Below are positions 10,475-17,948 of a stretch of DNA of 34,178 nucleotides, piece by piece. Position 1 is the stretch's first letter. Every line of letters begins with the position of its first letter. The DNA comes from Nocardia cyriacigeorgica NBRC 100375 (GTDB taxonomy: Bacteria > Actinomycetota > Actinomycetes > Mycobacteriales > Mycobacteriaceae): positions 1 through 34,178 of the forward strand of contig NZ_BAFY01000156.1 in the NCBI RefSeq assembly GCF_000308555.1. Reading direction: 5' to 3'. A program made the position numbers and the translations under genes. Below the pieces are notes generated by a model. That model made no database searches and was not told the DNA's origin. It saw nothing but the letters and a program-made list of their open reading frames with translations.

Positions 10475-11796
10475 TACGACTGCCCTCCGCTCCGCGCCGG
10501 CGCCGCGGCTACACCGTCACGGGCGGTGATCCGGCCGCGCAGCAAGGTGGTGGTGACCCGGGCGGGCAGCGTCATGTCCTGGTACGGGGTGTTGTCGGAG
10601 ATGCTGGCGAGTTCTTTCGCTCGCACCGTCCAGCTCGCGTCCGGGTCGACAAGCACCAGGTTGGCCGGCTCACCGACCGCGATCGGCCTGCCGTGCTCGT
10701 CCAGCCCGACGATCTCGGCCGGACGCTCGCTCATCACCTTCGCCACCCCGCGCCAATCCAGCAGACCCGGGCGGACCATGGTCTCCACCACGATCGACAG
10801 CGCGGTCTCCAGCCCGAGCATGCCGGGCCGGGCGGCGGCGAACTCGCAGCACTTGTCCTGTTCGGCATGCGGGGCGTGGTCGGTGGCGACGCAGTCGACG
10901 ATGCCCTCGGCCAATGCCTGCCGCAGCGCGATGGCGTCGGAAGCCTCGCGCAGCGGCGGGTTGACCTTGTTGACCGCGTCGTAGGTTTCCAGCCGCGAGT
11001 CGTCGAGCAGCAGATGATGCGGGGTGACTTCGGCGGTGATCGAGATGCCTTGCGACTTGGCCCATTTGACCAGCTCCACGGTGCCCGCCGTGGAGGCGTG
11101 GCAGATGTGGACGCGGGCGCCGGCATCGCGGGCCAGCAGGGCGTCGCGGGCGACGATGGATTCCTCGGCGGCGCGCGGCCAGCCGGCCAAGCCCAGTCGT
11201 GCGGCGGTCGGGCCTTCGTGCGCGACGGCGCCGACGGTCAACCGCGGCTCCTCGGCGTGCTGGGCGATCAGCACCCCCAGCGAGTTCGCGTACTCCAGGG
11301 CGCGCCGCATGATCAGCGGGTCGTAGACGCAGTGACCGTCATCGGAGAACATGCGCACGGCGCCGATACCGGCGGCCATGGTGCCCATCTCCGCGAGCTG
11401 CTTGCCTGCCAACCCCACGGTGACCGCGCCGACCGGGTAGACGTCGACCAGGCCGACTTCCTGACCGCGCCGCCACACGTGATCGGTGACCACATGCGAA
11501 TCCGCCACCGGGTTGGTGTTGGCCATCGCGAAGACCGCGGTGTAGCCGCCGAGCGCGGCGGCGGCGGAACCGGATTCGATGGTCTCGGTGTCCTCACGGC
11601 CTGGCTCACGCAGGTGGGTGTGCAGATCGACGAAGCCGGGCAGCAGGACCTGGCCCTTGCCGTCGATGATCTCGGCGCCGTCGACGACGCCCAGGTCGGT
11701 GGCGATATCGCGGATCTCACCGTCGGTGACGAGCACGTCGACCGGCTCGCCCTCCCCGTAGACCAGCACGCCTTTCAGCAATACGGAGTCACTCAC
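10474..11796 (-). CDS. pyrC: Dihydroorotase
   Basis: PyrC closes carbamoyl aspartate to dihydroorotate. Metal-binding motifs of the amidohydrolase superfamily are visible: [10 protein letters not shown] near residue 58, [23 protein letters not shown], and the catalytic Asp in [12 protein letters not shown]. The GTG at 11796 (440 residues) has GGAGG 7 bases upstream, and its N-terminus [20 protein letters not shown] aligns with the start of M. tuberculosis PyrC. A second in-frame GTG at 11841, also with an excellent GGAGGAGG, would add 15 residues. It lies shortly after pyrB and overlaps the next gene by one base (TAATG). Confidence 0.96.
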   Translation of the reverse strand: MSDSVLLKGVLVYGEGEPVDVLVTDGEIRDIATDLGVVDGAEIIDGKGQVLLPGFVDLHTHLREPGREDTETIESGSAAAALGGYTAVFAMANTNPVADSHVVTDHVWRRGQEVGLVDVYPVGAVTVGLAGKQLAEMGTMAAGIGAVRMFSDDGHCVYDPLIMRRALEYANSLGVLIAQHAEEPRLTVGAVAHEGPTAARLGLAGWPRAAEESIVARDALLARDAGARVHICHASTAGTVELVKWAKSQGISITAEVTPHHLLLDDSRLETYDAVNKVNPPLREASDAIALRQALAEGIVDCVATDHAPHAEQDKCCEFAAARPGMLGLETALSIVVETMVRPGLLDWRGVAKVMSERPAEIVGLDEHGRPIAVGEPANLVLVDPDASWTVRAKELASISDNTPYQDMTLPARVTTTLLRGRITARDGVAAAPARSGGQS

Positions 11797-11866
11797 GCTG
11801 TTCCCTCCGGGCATGGGCGGGCGCCCTCCGTGGTTACGCACGCTGCCTCCTCCGGGCGCTGACCGC

Positions 11867-12823
11867 TCATGCCGCCGCCTCCTGAGTCCCCACCAGCAGC
11901 CGGAACAGCACCGCCATCCGCATATGCACTCCGTTCGTCACCTGTTGCAGCACCGCGGCCTTGGGTGAATCCGCCACCGACGACGCGATTTCCATACCGC
12001 GCAGCATCGGACCCGGATGCAGCACCACCGCGTGCTCGTCCAGCAGCGCCAGCCTGCGTTCGGACAGGCCGTAGTTCACCGCGTATTCGCGGGCCGACGG
12101 GAAGAACCCGCCGTTCATCCGTTCGGCCTGCACCCGCAGCATCAGCACCGCGTCGGCGCCGGGCAGTTCGGCGTCGAGGCTGTGCGAGACCCGCACCGGC
12201 CAGCCCTCGACCCCGGTCGGCAGCAGGGTGCGCGGCGCGACGAGCACCACTTCCGCGCCGAGCGTGGACAGCAGGAAGGCGTTGGAGCGGGCGACCCGGC
12301 TGTGCAGGATGTCACCGACGATCACCACGCGCCTGCCCTCGATTGTGCCGAGGCGCTGACGCAGGGTGAGCGCGTCCAGCAGCGCCTGGGTGGGGTGCTG
12401 GTGGGTGCCGTCACCGGCATTGATGACGGCGGGGACCGACCCGCCGGTGGTGAGTGCCCAGTCCTCGAACCAGCGCGCGATCTGATGCGCCGCACCCGAG
12501 GCCGGATGCCGCACGATCAGCGCGTCGGCGCCCGCGGCATGCAGGGTGAGCGCGGTATCGCGCAGTGATTCGCCCTTGGCGACCGAGGAGCTGCTCGCGC
12601 TGACGTTGATGACGTCGGCGCTCATCCATTTGCCCGCGACCTCGAACGAGACCCGCGTGCGGGTGGAGTTCTCGAAGAACACCGTCATCACGGTGCGTCC
12701 GCGCAGGGTCGGCAGTTTGTGGACCTCGCGGCCCAGCAGCGCCTGTTCGAAACGTTCGGCCTCGTCGAGCAGTTCGGTGGCGACCTCGCGGTGCAGGTCG
12801 GCGACCGTCAGTAGATGCCTCAC
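11867..12823 (-). CDS. pyrB: Aspartate carbamoyltransferase catalytic subunit
   Basis: PyrB condenses carbamoyl phosphate with aspartate. The 318-residue protein carries the carbamoyl-phosphate motif [13 protein letters not shown], the [12 protein letters not shown] loop, [21 protein letters not shown] and [11 protein letters not shown], all in family order. No PyrI regulatory subunit is nearby. The GTG start overlaps the pyrR stop as GTGA, with AGGAGG inside the end of pyrR, so translation is coupled to pyrR and should follow PyrR control of the leader. Confidence 0.98.
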   Translation of the reverse strand: MRHLLTVADLHREVATELLDEAERFEQALLGREVHKLPTLRGRTVMTVFFENSTRTRVSFEVAGKWMSADVINVSASSSSVAKGESLRDTALTLHAAGADALIVRHPASGAAHQIARWFEDWALTTGGSVPAVINAGDGTHQHPTQALLDALTLRQRLGTIEGRRVVIVGDILHSRVARSNAFLLSTLGAEVVLVAPRTLLPTGVEGWPVRVSHSLDAELPGADAVLMLRVQAERMNGGFFPSAREYAVNYGLSERRLALLDEHAVVLHPGPMLRGMEIASSVADSPKAAVLQQVTNGVHMRMAVLFRLLVGTQEAAA

Positions 12824-13494
12824 GCTTCCTCCTGGTGCAGGTACACACCGTCGCGGCCGTCGTGTTCGGTGAGCAGCACCGAGATGTCCTCGGTGCGGGC
12901 GGTCGGCACGTTCTTGCCGACGAAGTCGGCGCGGATCGGCAGTTCGCGGTGGCCGCGGTCGACCAGGACCGCGAGCTGCACGGCGCGGGGGCGGCCGAGG
13001 TCGCGCAGACCATCGAGGGCCGAGCGCACGGTGCGGCCGGAGAACAGCACGTCGTCGACGAGGACGACGAGCGCGTCCTCGATGCCGCCTTCGGGCACCG
13101 AGGTGCGTTCGAGCGGGCGGTGCGGCCTGCTGCGCAGATCGTCGCGGTAGAGGGTGATGTCCAGCGAGCCGAGCGCGGGACGGACACCGGAGAATTCCTC
13201 GATCTTGTCCGCGAGCCGGGCCGCCAGGGTGGTGCCGCGGGTCGGTATGCCGATCAGCACCACGCGGGGCGCGGCCGGATCACCCGAATCCAGGGCGGTC
13301 TTCTCGATGATCTGATGCGCGATGCGCGCGATGGTGCGGCCGACGTCGGAGGGAGACAACAGTTCCCGTCCCGCCGCTACCCATGCCGGAGTGTGACGCT
13401 CCGAGGGGGCGCTCGCCCCGGCGGCGTCGCCGCTGCCCGCCGACGTCGCTTCGGCAGCGCCGGACGCGGCTGCCCGTTCTTCGGGCACAGCCAT
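12820..13494 (-). CDS. pyrR: Bifunctional pyr operon regulator / uracil phosphoribosyltransferase
   Basis: PyrR is an RNA-binding regulator of the pyr operon with a phosphoribosyltransferase fold. The PRPP-binding motif is [20 protein letters not shown]. Other PyrR signatures are [20 protein letters not shown] and [20 protein letters not shown]. Compared with the usual length of about 180-190 residues, this 224-residue form has an extra N-terminal segment of about 40 residues rich in Ala, Ser and Gly ([16 protein letters not shown]...). The ATG at 13494 has AAGGAGG upstream, which is part of the predicted PyrR-binding hairpin. It is the first gene of the pyr operon. Confidence 0.96.
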   Translation of the reverse strand: MAVPEERAAASGAAEATSAGSGDAAGASAPSERHTPAWVAAGRELLSPSDVGRTIARIAHQIIEKTALDSGDPAAPRVVLIGIPTRGTTLAARLADKIEEFSGVRPALGSLDITLYRDDLRSRPHRPLERTSVPEGGIEDALVVLVDDVLFSGRTVRSALDGLRDLGRPRAVQLAVLVDRGHRELPIRADFVGKNVPTARTEDISVLLTEHDGRDGVYLHQEEA

Positions 13495-13497
13495 GCC

Positions 13498-13526
13498 GAC
13501 CTCCTTCCCCGCCTCACCGGACGGTC
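13498..13526 (-). promoter_or_regulatory. PyrR-binding leader hairpin overlapping the pyrR ribosome binding site
   Basis: On the minus strand GACC (13526-13523), a bulged G and TCC (13521-13519) pair with GGA (13504-13502) and GGTC (13501-13498), leaving a purine-rich loop. The loop-side sequence TCCGGTGAGGC matches the known PyrR recognition core (TCCnGnGAGGC). The 3' arm contains the AGGAGG ribosome binding site of pyrR, so PyrR bound with UMP could block translation. That is the mechanism described for Mycobacterium smegmatis pyrR. Seen: motif and pairing; inferred: repression. Confidence 0.75.
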
Positions 13527-13551
13527 CGTTAAAGGATGTCTTACGCCGAGC

Positions 13552-13581
13552 AGCCTATCAGCCCGCTGCGGCGGCCTTTCA
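13552..13581 (-). promoter_or_regulatory. Probable pyrR operon promoter
   Basis: The minus strand has TAGGCT at 13557-13552, preceded by TGA, as a -10 element. Transcription would start near 13545, giving a leader of about 50 bases that includes the whole PyrR hairpin. The -35 region (TGAAAG, 13581-13576) is weak. Confidence 0.4.
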
Positions 13582-13635
13582 CCAGGTGAGGGCTGGGTCG
13601 GCGAGTGTGAGCGGGGACACCGGCCATCGCCTCGG

Positions 13636-13667
13636 GGCCGGTTGTGAGCCCGATAACGCAACCGGCC
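13636..13667. terminator. Inverted repeat downstream of cycA
   Basis: GGCCGGTTG and CAACCGGCC form a perfect 9-base stem with a 14-base loop. It lies about 220 bases past the cycA stop and about 140 bases upstream of pyrR, in the same direction as both genes. It may terminate cycA transcription; no T-run follows. Confidence 0.35.
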
Positions 13668-13888
13668 GACCAGGATTCGGCGTCGGGGCCCGAGGCCGTT
13701 GATCGGGATCGGGCGTCACCGTCGCCGGACACCAGCTCGCGCCGCGCCTGGTAGGACGGGGCGGCGACGACATCGTCGTCGACAGGCCGGACCGCGACCG
13801 AGCGTGCCTCATCGAACTGGCCGGGCAGGTACACCGCCGCGGCCCCACACGCGAGCGATGCCCTACTCCGATCAGGGCCGACAGCCGG

Positions 13889-15367
13889 TCAGCGCAGTGC
13901 CGAGGTTTCGGCGAGGACCTTGTCGCGGTGCTGATCGCGCAGCGCCTTGTGGTGCGGGCTGCGCCGGACCACCAGGTAGGCCAGTCCGAGCACCGCGAAC
14001 CAGATCGGCGTCACCAGCAGCGCCTGCAGGGTGTCGGACTCCTGGGTGAGCGCCCAGATCAGGAACACGAAGAACGCGAGCACGGCCCAGACCATCGGGA
14101 TACCACCGGGCATCTTGAACTTCGAGGCCTCGTGCAGGTGCGGGCGGCGGCGCCGGAAGGCCAGATAGCTGGCCAGGATCATGGTCCACACGAACATGAA
14201 GCACAGCGACGAGATCGTGGTCACCACGGTGAACGCCTCCACGATCGACTGTCCCGCGTAGAGCAGCACCACGCCGATCATCAGGAACGCGCACGAGAAC
14301 CGCAACGCGTTGGCCGGCACCCGGCGCGGCGAGAGCTTGCCGAAGATGGCGGGTGCGTCGCCGTCACCGGCCAGGCCGTAAACCATCCGCGAGGTGGAGT
14401 AGATACCGGAGTTCGCGCTGGAGGTGGCGCTGGTGAGCACGACGAAGTTCACCACGCTCGCCGCGATCCCGAGGCCGGCCAGGCTGAACATCGCCACGAA
14501 CGGGCTCTCGTCGGCCGAGACCTCCCGCCACGGCGTCACCGCGCAGATGACGATCAGCGCGCCCACATAGAACAGCAGCACGCGGACCGGAATGGAGTTC
14601 ACCGCGCGCGGCAGTGTCCGCTCCGGATCCTTGGCCTCGGCCGCGGTGGTGCCGACCAACTCGATGCCGACGAAGGCGAAGACCGCGATCTGGAAGCCCG
14701 CGACGAAGCCCATCGGGCCCATCGGGAAGAAGCCGCCGTCGTTCCACAGGTTCGCGATCGAAGCGGTGCTGCCGCTGTCACCGGTGAAGCCGGTCAGCAC
14801 CATCACCAGACCGGTCACGATCAGCGCGCCGATGGCGATCACCTTGATCAACGCGAACCAGAACTCGGTCTCGCCGAACGCGCGAACGGTGGGCAGGTTC
14901 AGCACCAGCAGCACCGCGATACAAACCAGCGCGGGAATCCACAGCGGCAGCTCCGGCCACCAGTAGGCGACATAACCGGCGATCGCGACCACGTCGGCGA
15001 TACCGGTGACCACCCAGCAGAACCAATAGGTCCAGCCGGTGAAGAACCCCGCCCACGGACCGAGCAGATCACCGGCGAAATCGCTGAACGATTTGTAGTC
15101 GGAGTTCGACAGCAGCAGCTCGCCCATCGCCCGCATGACGAAGAACAGGAAGAACCCGATGATCATGTAGACGAGGATCACCGAAGGCCCCGCCAGCGAA
15201 ATCGTCTTACCCGAGCCCATGAACAGGCCGGTGCCGATGGCGCCGCCGATCGCGATCAGCTGAATGTGCCGGTTGGCCAGCTGGCGACTCAGATGTCCGG
15301 GCCCCTCGGGTCCCCCCGCCGGATTCTCCTTGTCCCCCGAACCTCCGTCGCTCTGCAGCACGGCCAT
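13889..15367 (-). CDS. cycA: D-serine/D-alanine/glycine permease (AAT family)
   Basis: CycA is a proton-driven amino acid permease of the inner membrane that takes up D-Ser, D-Ala and Gly (and D-cycloserine in other species). The 492-residue protein is strikingly like the E. coli protein: NRHIQLIAIGGAIGTGLFMG, FTGWTYWFCWVVTGIADVV, IAVFAFVGIELVGTTAAEA, RAVNSIPVRVLLFY and SSANSGIYSTSRM. About 12 hydrophobic segments are visible. The ATG at 15367 has a GGAGGGAGTTCC-like stretch upstream. It is divergent from the AlkB-like gene, and the shared 125-base region holds a LexA-like box. It is not part of the pyr operon. Confidence 0.93.
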   Translation of the reverse strand: MAVLQSDGGSGDKENPAGGPEGPGHLSRQLANRHIQLIAIGGAIGTGLFMGSGKTISLAGPSVILVYMIIGFFLFFVMRAMGELLLSNSDYKSFSDFAGDLLGPWAGFFTGWTYWFCWVVTGIADVVAIAGYVAYWWPELPLWIPALVCIAVLLVLNLPTVRAFGETEFWFALIKVIAIGALIVTGLVMVLTGFTGDSGSTASIANLWNDGGFFPMGPMGFVAGFQIAVFAFVGIELVGTTAAEAKDPERTLPRAVNSIPVRVLLFYVGALIVICAVTPWREVSADESPFVAMFSLAGLGIAASVVNFVVLTSATSSANSGIYSTSRMVYGLAGDGDAPAIFGKLSPRRVPANALRFSCAFLMIGVVLLYAGQSIVEAFTVVTTISSLCFMFVWTMILASYLAFRRRRPHLHEASKFKMPGGIPMVWAVLAFFVFLIWALTQESDTLQALLVTPIWFAVLGLAYLVVRRSPHHKALRDQHRDKVLAETSALR

Positions 15368-15456
15368 GGAACTCCCTCCGAATCAAGCGCGAAGAGCCCA
15401 TTCGACCATCCGGCGACGGACGCGGGCCCGGCGGATAGGGTATGCACACGGGCTAC

Positions 15457-15485
15457 TAGCACATATGTTCGAATAGCGTTAGGCT
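15457..15485 (+). promoter_or_regulatory. Candidate promoter of the alkB-like gene with a LexA-like box
   Basis: TAGCACATATGTTCGA (15457-15472) matches 10 of 12 fixed bases of the actinobacterial LexA box TCGAAC-N4-GTTCGA, with the right half perfect. TAGGCT (15480-15485) is a plausible -10, placing the transcript start at or next to the ATG at 15493. The box would cover the -35 region, a good position for repression. A 10/12 match can occur by chance, so the link to DNA repair is inference. Confidence 0.4.
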
Positions 15486-15492
15486 CTGTCGC

Positions 15493-16119
15493 ATGTCCAT
15501 GCCGCTACAGGGATCGCTGTTCGACGGGCTCGGCGAGACCGGGTTGGGGCCGCTGGCAGGCGTGCGCCGCACCCGTCTCGCCGCGGGCGCCTGGGTGGAC
15601 CAGCTACCCGGTTGGCTCAGCGGAGCCGACGAGCTGTTCGAGCAGCTGGCGTCGGCGGTACCGTGGCGCGCCGAGCGGCGGCCGATGTACGACCGGGTGG
15701 TCGATGTGCCGCGGCTGCTGTGCTTCTACGACGAAGCCGACCCGCTACCCGACCCGCTGCTCGGTCAAGCCCGCCAGGCCCTCACCGCGCATTACCGGGC
15801 CGAGCTGGGTGAGCCGTTCCGCACGGCAGGGTTGTGCTTCTACCGCGACGGGCGCGACAGCGTCGCCTGGCACGGCGACACCATCGGACGCGGCGCCCGC
15901 AACGACACCATGGTCGCCATCGTGTCGCTGGGCGCGCCTCGCCCACTGCTGTTGCGGCCCAAGGGCGGCGGCGAGAGCCTGCGCTTCCACCCGGGCCACG
16001 GCGATCTGTTCGTCATGGGCGGATCCTGCCAGCGCACCTGGGAGCACGCGGTCCCCAAGACCCGCAAACCCGTCGGGCCCCGCATCAGCATTCAGTTCCG
16101 ACCGCGCAACGTGCGTTGA
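15493..16119 (+). CDS. alkB: AlkB-like 2-oxoglutarate/Fe(II)-dependent dioxygenase
   Basis: AlkB-family enzymes oxidatively remove methyl groups from damaged bases in DNA or RNA. In this 208-residue protein the iron ligands are H127 and D129 (AWHGDTIG) and H185 (TWEHAVPK). The 2-oxoglutarate-binding arginines are R197 and R203 (RISIQFR). LCFYRDGRDSVAWHGD and DLFVMGGSCQRTWEH match the family's core. The N-terminal 60 residues (PLQGSLFDG) resemble the bacterial/ALKBH2-like start. No Shine-Dalgarno is evident; a -10 hexamer ends 7 bases before the ATG, suggesting a leaderless mRNA. It is divergent from cycA. The exact substrate cannot be told from the sequence. Confidence 0.9.
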   Translation: MSMPLQGSLFDGLGETGLGPLAGVRRTRLAAGAWVDQLPGWLSGADELFEQLASAVPWRAERRPMYDRVVDVPRLLCFYDEADPLPDPLLGQARQALTAHYRAELGEPFRTAGLCFYRDGRDSVAWHGDTIGRGARNDTMVAIVSLGAPRPLLLRPKGGGESLRFHPGHGDLFVMGGSCQRTWEHAVPKTRKPVGPRISIQFRPRNVR

Positions 16120-16135
16120 GGTAGCGGGCGCCGGG

Positions 16136-16309
16136 TCACCCCGCGTCGATCACCGGGAGCGCGTTGCGCCCCAACGACCGCGGCACGATCGGTCGCCGCG
16201 GCCCGGCGCGGTAGCAGCTGTCGCGCGCCCCTCGCACCTCACCTTCGCAGCTCGCGTCGTGCGGGCAGACACCACGACACATCCGGCAGGCAACGGATTT
16301 TCGGCGCAT
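16136..16309 (-). CDS. Possible small cysteine-rich protein (uncertain)
   Basis: A 57-codon frame starting ATG at 16309 (or GTG at 16336) encodes MRRKSVACRMCRGVCPHDAS followed by two further Cys residues. The spacing CxxCxxxC resembles small metal-binding proteins. Third-position GC is high, but there is no clear ribosome binding site and I recognise no family. It would converge on the alkB-like gene, ending 16 bases from its stop, and diverge from the HD-domain gene. It may equally be a chance frame. Confidence 0.22.
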   Translation of the reverse strand: MRRKSVACRMCRGVCPHDASCEGEVRGARDSCYRAGPRRPIVPRSLGRNALPVIDAG

Positions 16310-16371
16310 CGTGATCCGAAACGTGGCGGCGGCCACAGCACAGTGTCGTACCCGGCCGCTACATTTGCTCC

Positions 16372-17085
16372 ATGAATGATCCTGGGGCGGGGGTGCTGGC
16401 GGTGATGCCGCTGCACACGATCAGCGATGTCTACGGTGAAGACGGTCTGCGCGGGCGATTCGAGTTGGAGACGGCGGAGCTACCCGGCGCCGAGCAGCTC
16501 ACGGCCGCACTCGACTTGGCCACCGAACTGCATCGCGACGACCGATACGGGCGCGAGCCGTACATCAATCATCTACTGCGCGTGGCGATCCGGATCGCCA
16601 GCCACTACGAGGTGCGCGACACCGAGGTGGTGATCGCCGGGCTGCTGCACGACTCGGTGGAAGACCATCCCACCGCATTGGCGGGCGCGCGGTCCGGATC
16701 GCCGACGTCGGCCGCACTGGCCGCCCTCACCGAGCGTTTCGGTTCCCGCGTCGCCGATATCGTCGCCTCGGTGACCAATCCGGCGCCCGACCCCGCCCGC
16801 GACCGGCACGAGCAGTACCGCGAGCACGTCATCACCGAACTCGAGCGGGCGCCATGGGCCAGAGTGGTCAAGTTGTCGGATTTCACCGACAACGGCGTGG
16901 GCATCCTGTACGCCACCGGCCCGGTCCTGCACAAACTCGCCACCAAATACCGGCCACTCACCGACGTCTACCGCGACCTGGTCTTGCGGGCGGACACCCC
17001 GCTCGCCGAGCACGTCAAGGTACACATCCTCGAGCAACTCGACCTGGCCGATCAACGTTTCGACGCCATCCTGGCACCACGCTGA
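16372..17085 (+). CDS. Stand-alone HD-domain phosphohydrolase, (p)ppGpp-hydrolase-like
   Basis: This 237-residue protein is an HD-superfamily hydrolase of the RelA/SpoT hydrolase type without a synthetase domain. Metal ligands and ED box are in order: H67 (YINHLLRVA), H93-D94 (LLHDSVED, with E97-D98), and D170 (VVKLSDFTDN). FGSRVADIVASVT also matches the SpoT hydrolase helix. It could be a small alarmone hydrolase (MESH1-like) or act on another nucleotide. Positions 33-57 form the helix before the active site. There is no ribosome binding site; TACATT lies 6 bases before the ATG, so the transcript may be leaderless. Neighbours do not point to a pathway. Confidence 0.8.
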   Translation: MNDPGAGVLAVMPLHTISDVYGEDGLRGRFELETAELPGAEQLTAALDLATELHRDDRYGREPYINHLLRVAIRIASHYEVRDTEVVIAGLLHDSVEDHPTALAGARSGSPTSAALAALTERFGSRVADIVASVTNPAPDPARDRHEQYREHVITELERAPWARVVKLSDFTDNGVGILYATGPVLHKLATKYRPLTDVYRDLVLRADTPLAEHVKVHILEQLDLADQRFDAILAPR

Positions 17086-17289
17086 GTCAACGGCGCCGCA
17101 TTTCCCCGCCGGACCCGCCGCCACCCTGCCGAGCAGCCGAACCCGTCGGCCGCAGCACTCGCGGTGCCGCCGAGCGCGTGACCCGCGGCGGCCACCCGCT
17201 TCGCCAGGAGGCTCACCGCGCGGGGTGGATCACGGGCCTCGGCACCATATCCGCTACAGCACCGGAGCGGCGGGCGCGGTCGGCGAATG

Positions 17290-17865
17290 TCACGGGACCC
17301 GCAGGACCGATTCCGTCAGCGCGCGCACCGCCGCCGGCACCCGATCGGTCTCCCCCGATCGCACCAGATCGGGCACGGTCGGCCCGGCCAGACTATCCAG
17401 CAGTAGCCGCCCCATGACTTCGGCGTCCACGTCGGGGCGGGTCTCGCGCAGCAACGCGGTGATGTGGTCGAACCAGAATTGATGGAACTCAGCGGTTCTC
17501 GGATGCGGGGGCTCGTTGCGGTAGGCGGCCATGAGCTCGAGATTGTCGATCACCAGCCATGCCATCGCCTCGAAGAATGCGACGAGCCGCTCCCCCGCCG
17601 GCGCGCCAGGCCCCAGCGGCGGCGGCCCCTCCTTGACCGCGTTCATCAGCGTCACTGCACTCTCGGCGACCATCTCGTGCAGCAGCCCGGCGCGGTTGCC
17701 GAAGCGATGGAAGATGGTCCCCTTGCCGACGCCCGCGGCCGCCGCGACGCGGTCCATCGTGATCGCCTCGGCGCCCTGCTCGGCGAGCAGAGCCCTGGTC
17801 GCGTCCAGGATCGCGCGCCGATTGCGCGCGGCATCCGCGCGTTCGGCCGGGCGGCGGTCGGTCAT
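17290..17865 (-). CDS. TetR-family transcriptional regulator
   Basis: The 191-residue protein has an N-terminal TetR helix-turn-helix: RRAILDATRALLAEQGAEAI, then MDRVAAAAGVGKGTIFHRFG. The ligand domain (residues about 65-190) is alpha-helical and specific to its own target. The ATG at 17865 is chosen because the HTH then begins near residue 15 and GAAAG lies upstream. It is divergent from a quinone-oxidoreductase gene 83 bases away, with palindromic and repeated sequence in between, so it most likely represses that gene and itself. The inducer is unknown. Confidence 0.9.
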   Translation of the reverse strand: MTDRRPAERADAARNRRAILDATRALLAEQGAEAITMDRVAAAAGVGKGTIFHRFGNRAGLLHEMVAESAVTLMNAVKEGPPPLGPGAPAGERLVAFFEAMAWLVIDNLELMAAYRNEPPHPRTAEFHQFWFDHITALLRETRPDVDAEVMGRLLLDSLAGPTVPDLVRSGETDRVPAAVRALTESVLRVP

Positions 17866-17878
17866 CGCACCACTTTCA

Positions 17879-17907
17879 TTGACAAGTTGACCGGCGGTCC
17901 ATATCGT
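17879..17907 (+). promoter_or_regulatory. Promoter of the quinone-oxidoreductase gene
   Basis: A consensus -35 TTGACA (17879-17884) is followed after exactly 17 bases by TATCGT (17902-17907), pointing toward the oxidoreductase gene. The transcript would have a leader of about 35 bases. Confidence 0.6.
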
Positions 17908-17916
17908 CGTGGTGAC

Positions 17917-17937
17917 AAGTGGACTGTCAGTCAAGTT
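17917..17937. promoter_or_regulatory. Candidate TetR operator
   Basis: A 21-base imperfect palindrome is centred on the perfect core GACTGTCAGTC (17922-17932), with further symmetric bases AA/TT and T/A outside. It overlaps the start of the oxidoreductase transcript. In addition TGACAAGT occurs at 17880 and again 33 bases on at 17913. This layout fits repression by the divergent TetR protein; binding is inferred. Confidence 0.5.
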
Positions 17938-17948
17938 ATAGAGTTCTG

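Larger units (their letters stand above)
13495..13888. other. Intergenic region between cycA and pyrR
   Basis: This 394-base stretch holds the pyrR promoter and leader at its left end and a 9-base perfect inverted repeat (arms 13636-13644 and 13659-13667, 14-base loop). The repeat may be the cycA transcript's end signal. A 97-codon minus-strand frame at 13541-13834 has good third-position GC but no ribosome binding site and no recognisable family. Confidence 0.5.

Noticed and set aside
13541..13834. 97-codon minus-strand frame between cycA and pyrR
   Set aside because: Third-position GC is good, but there is no ribosome binding site or known family, and it overlaps the likely pyrR promoter.
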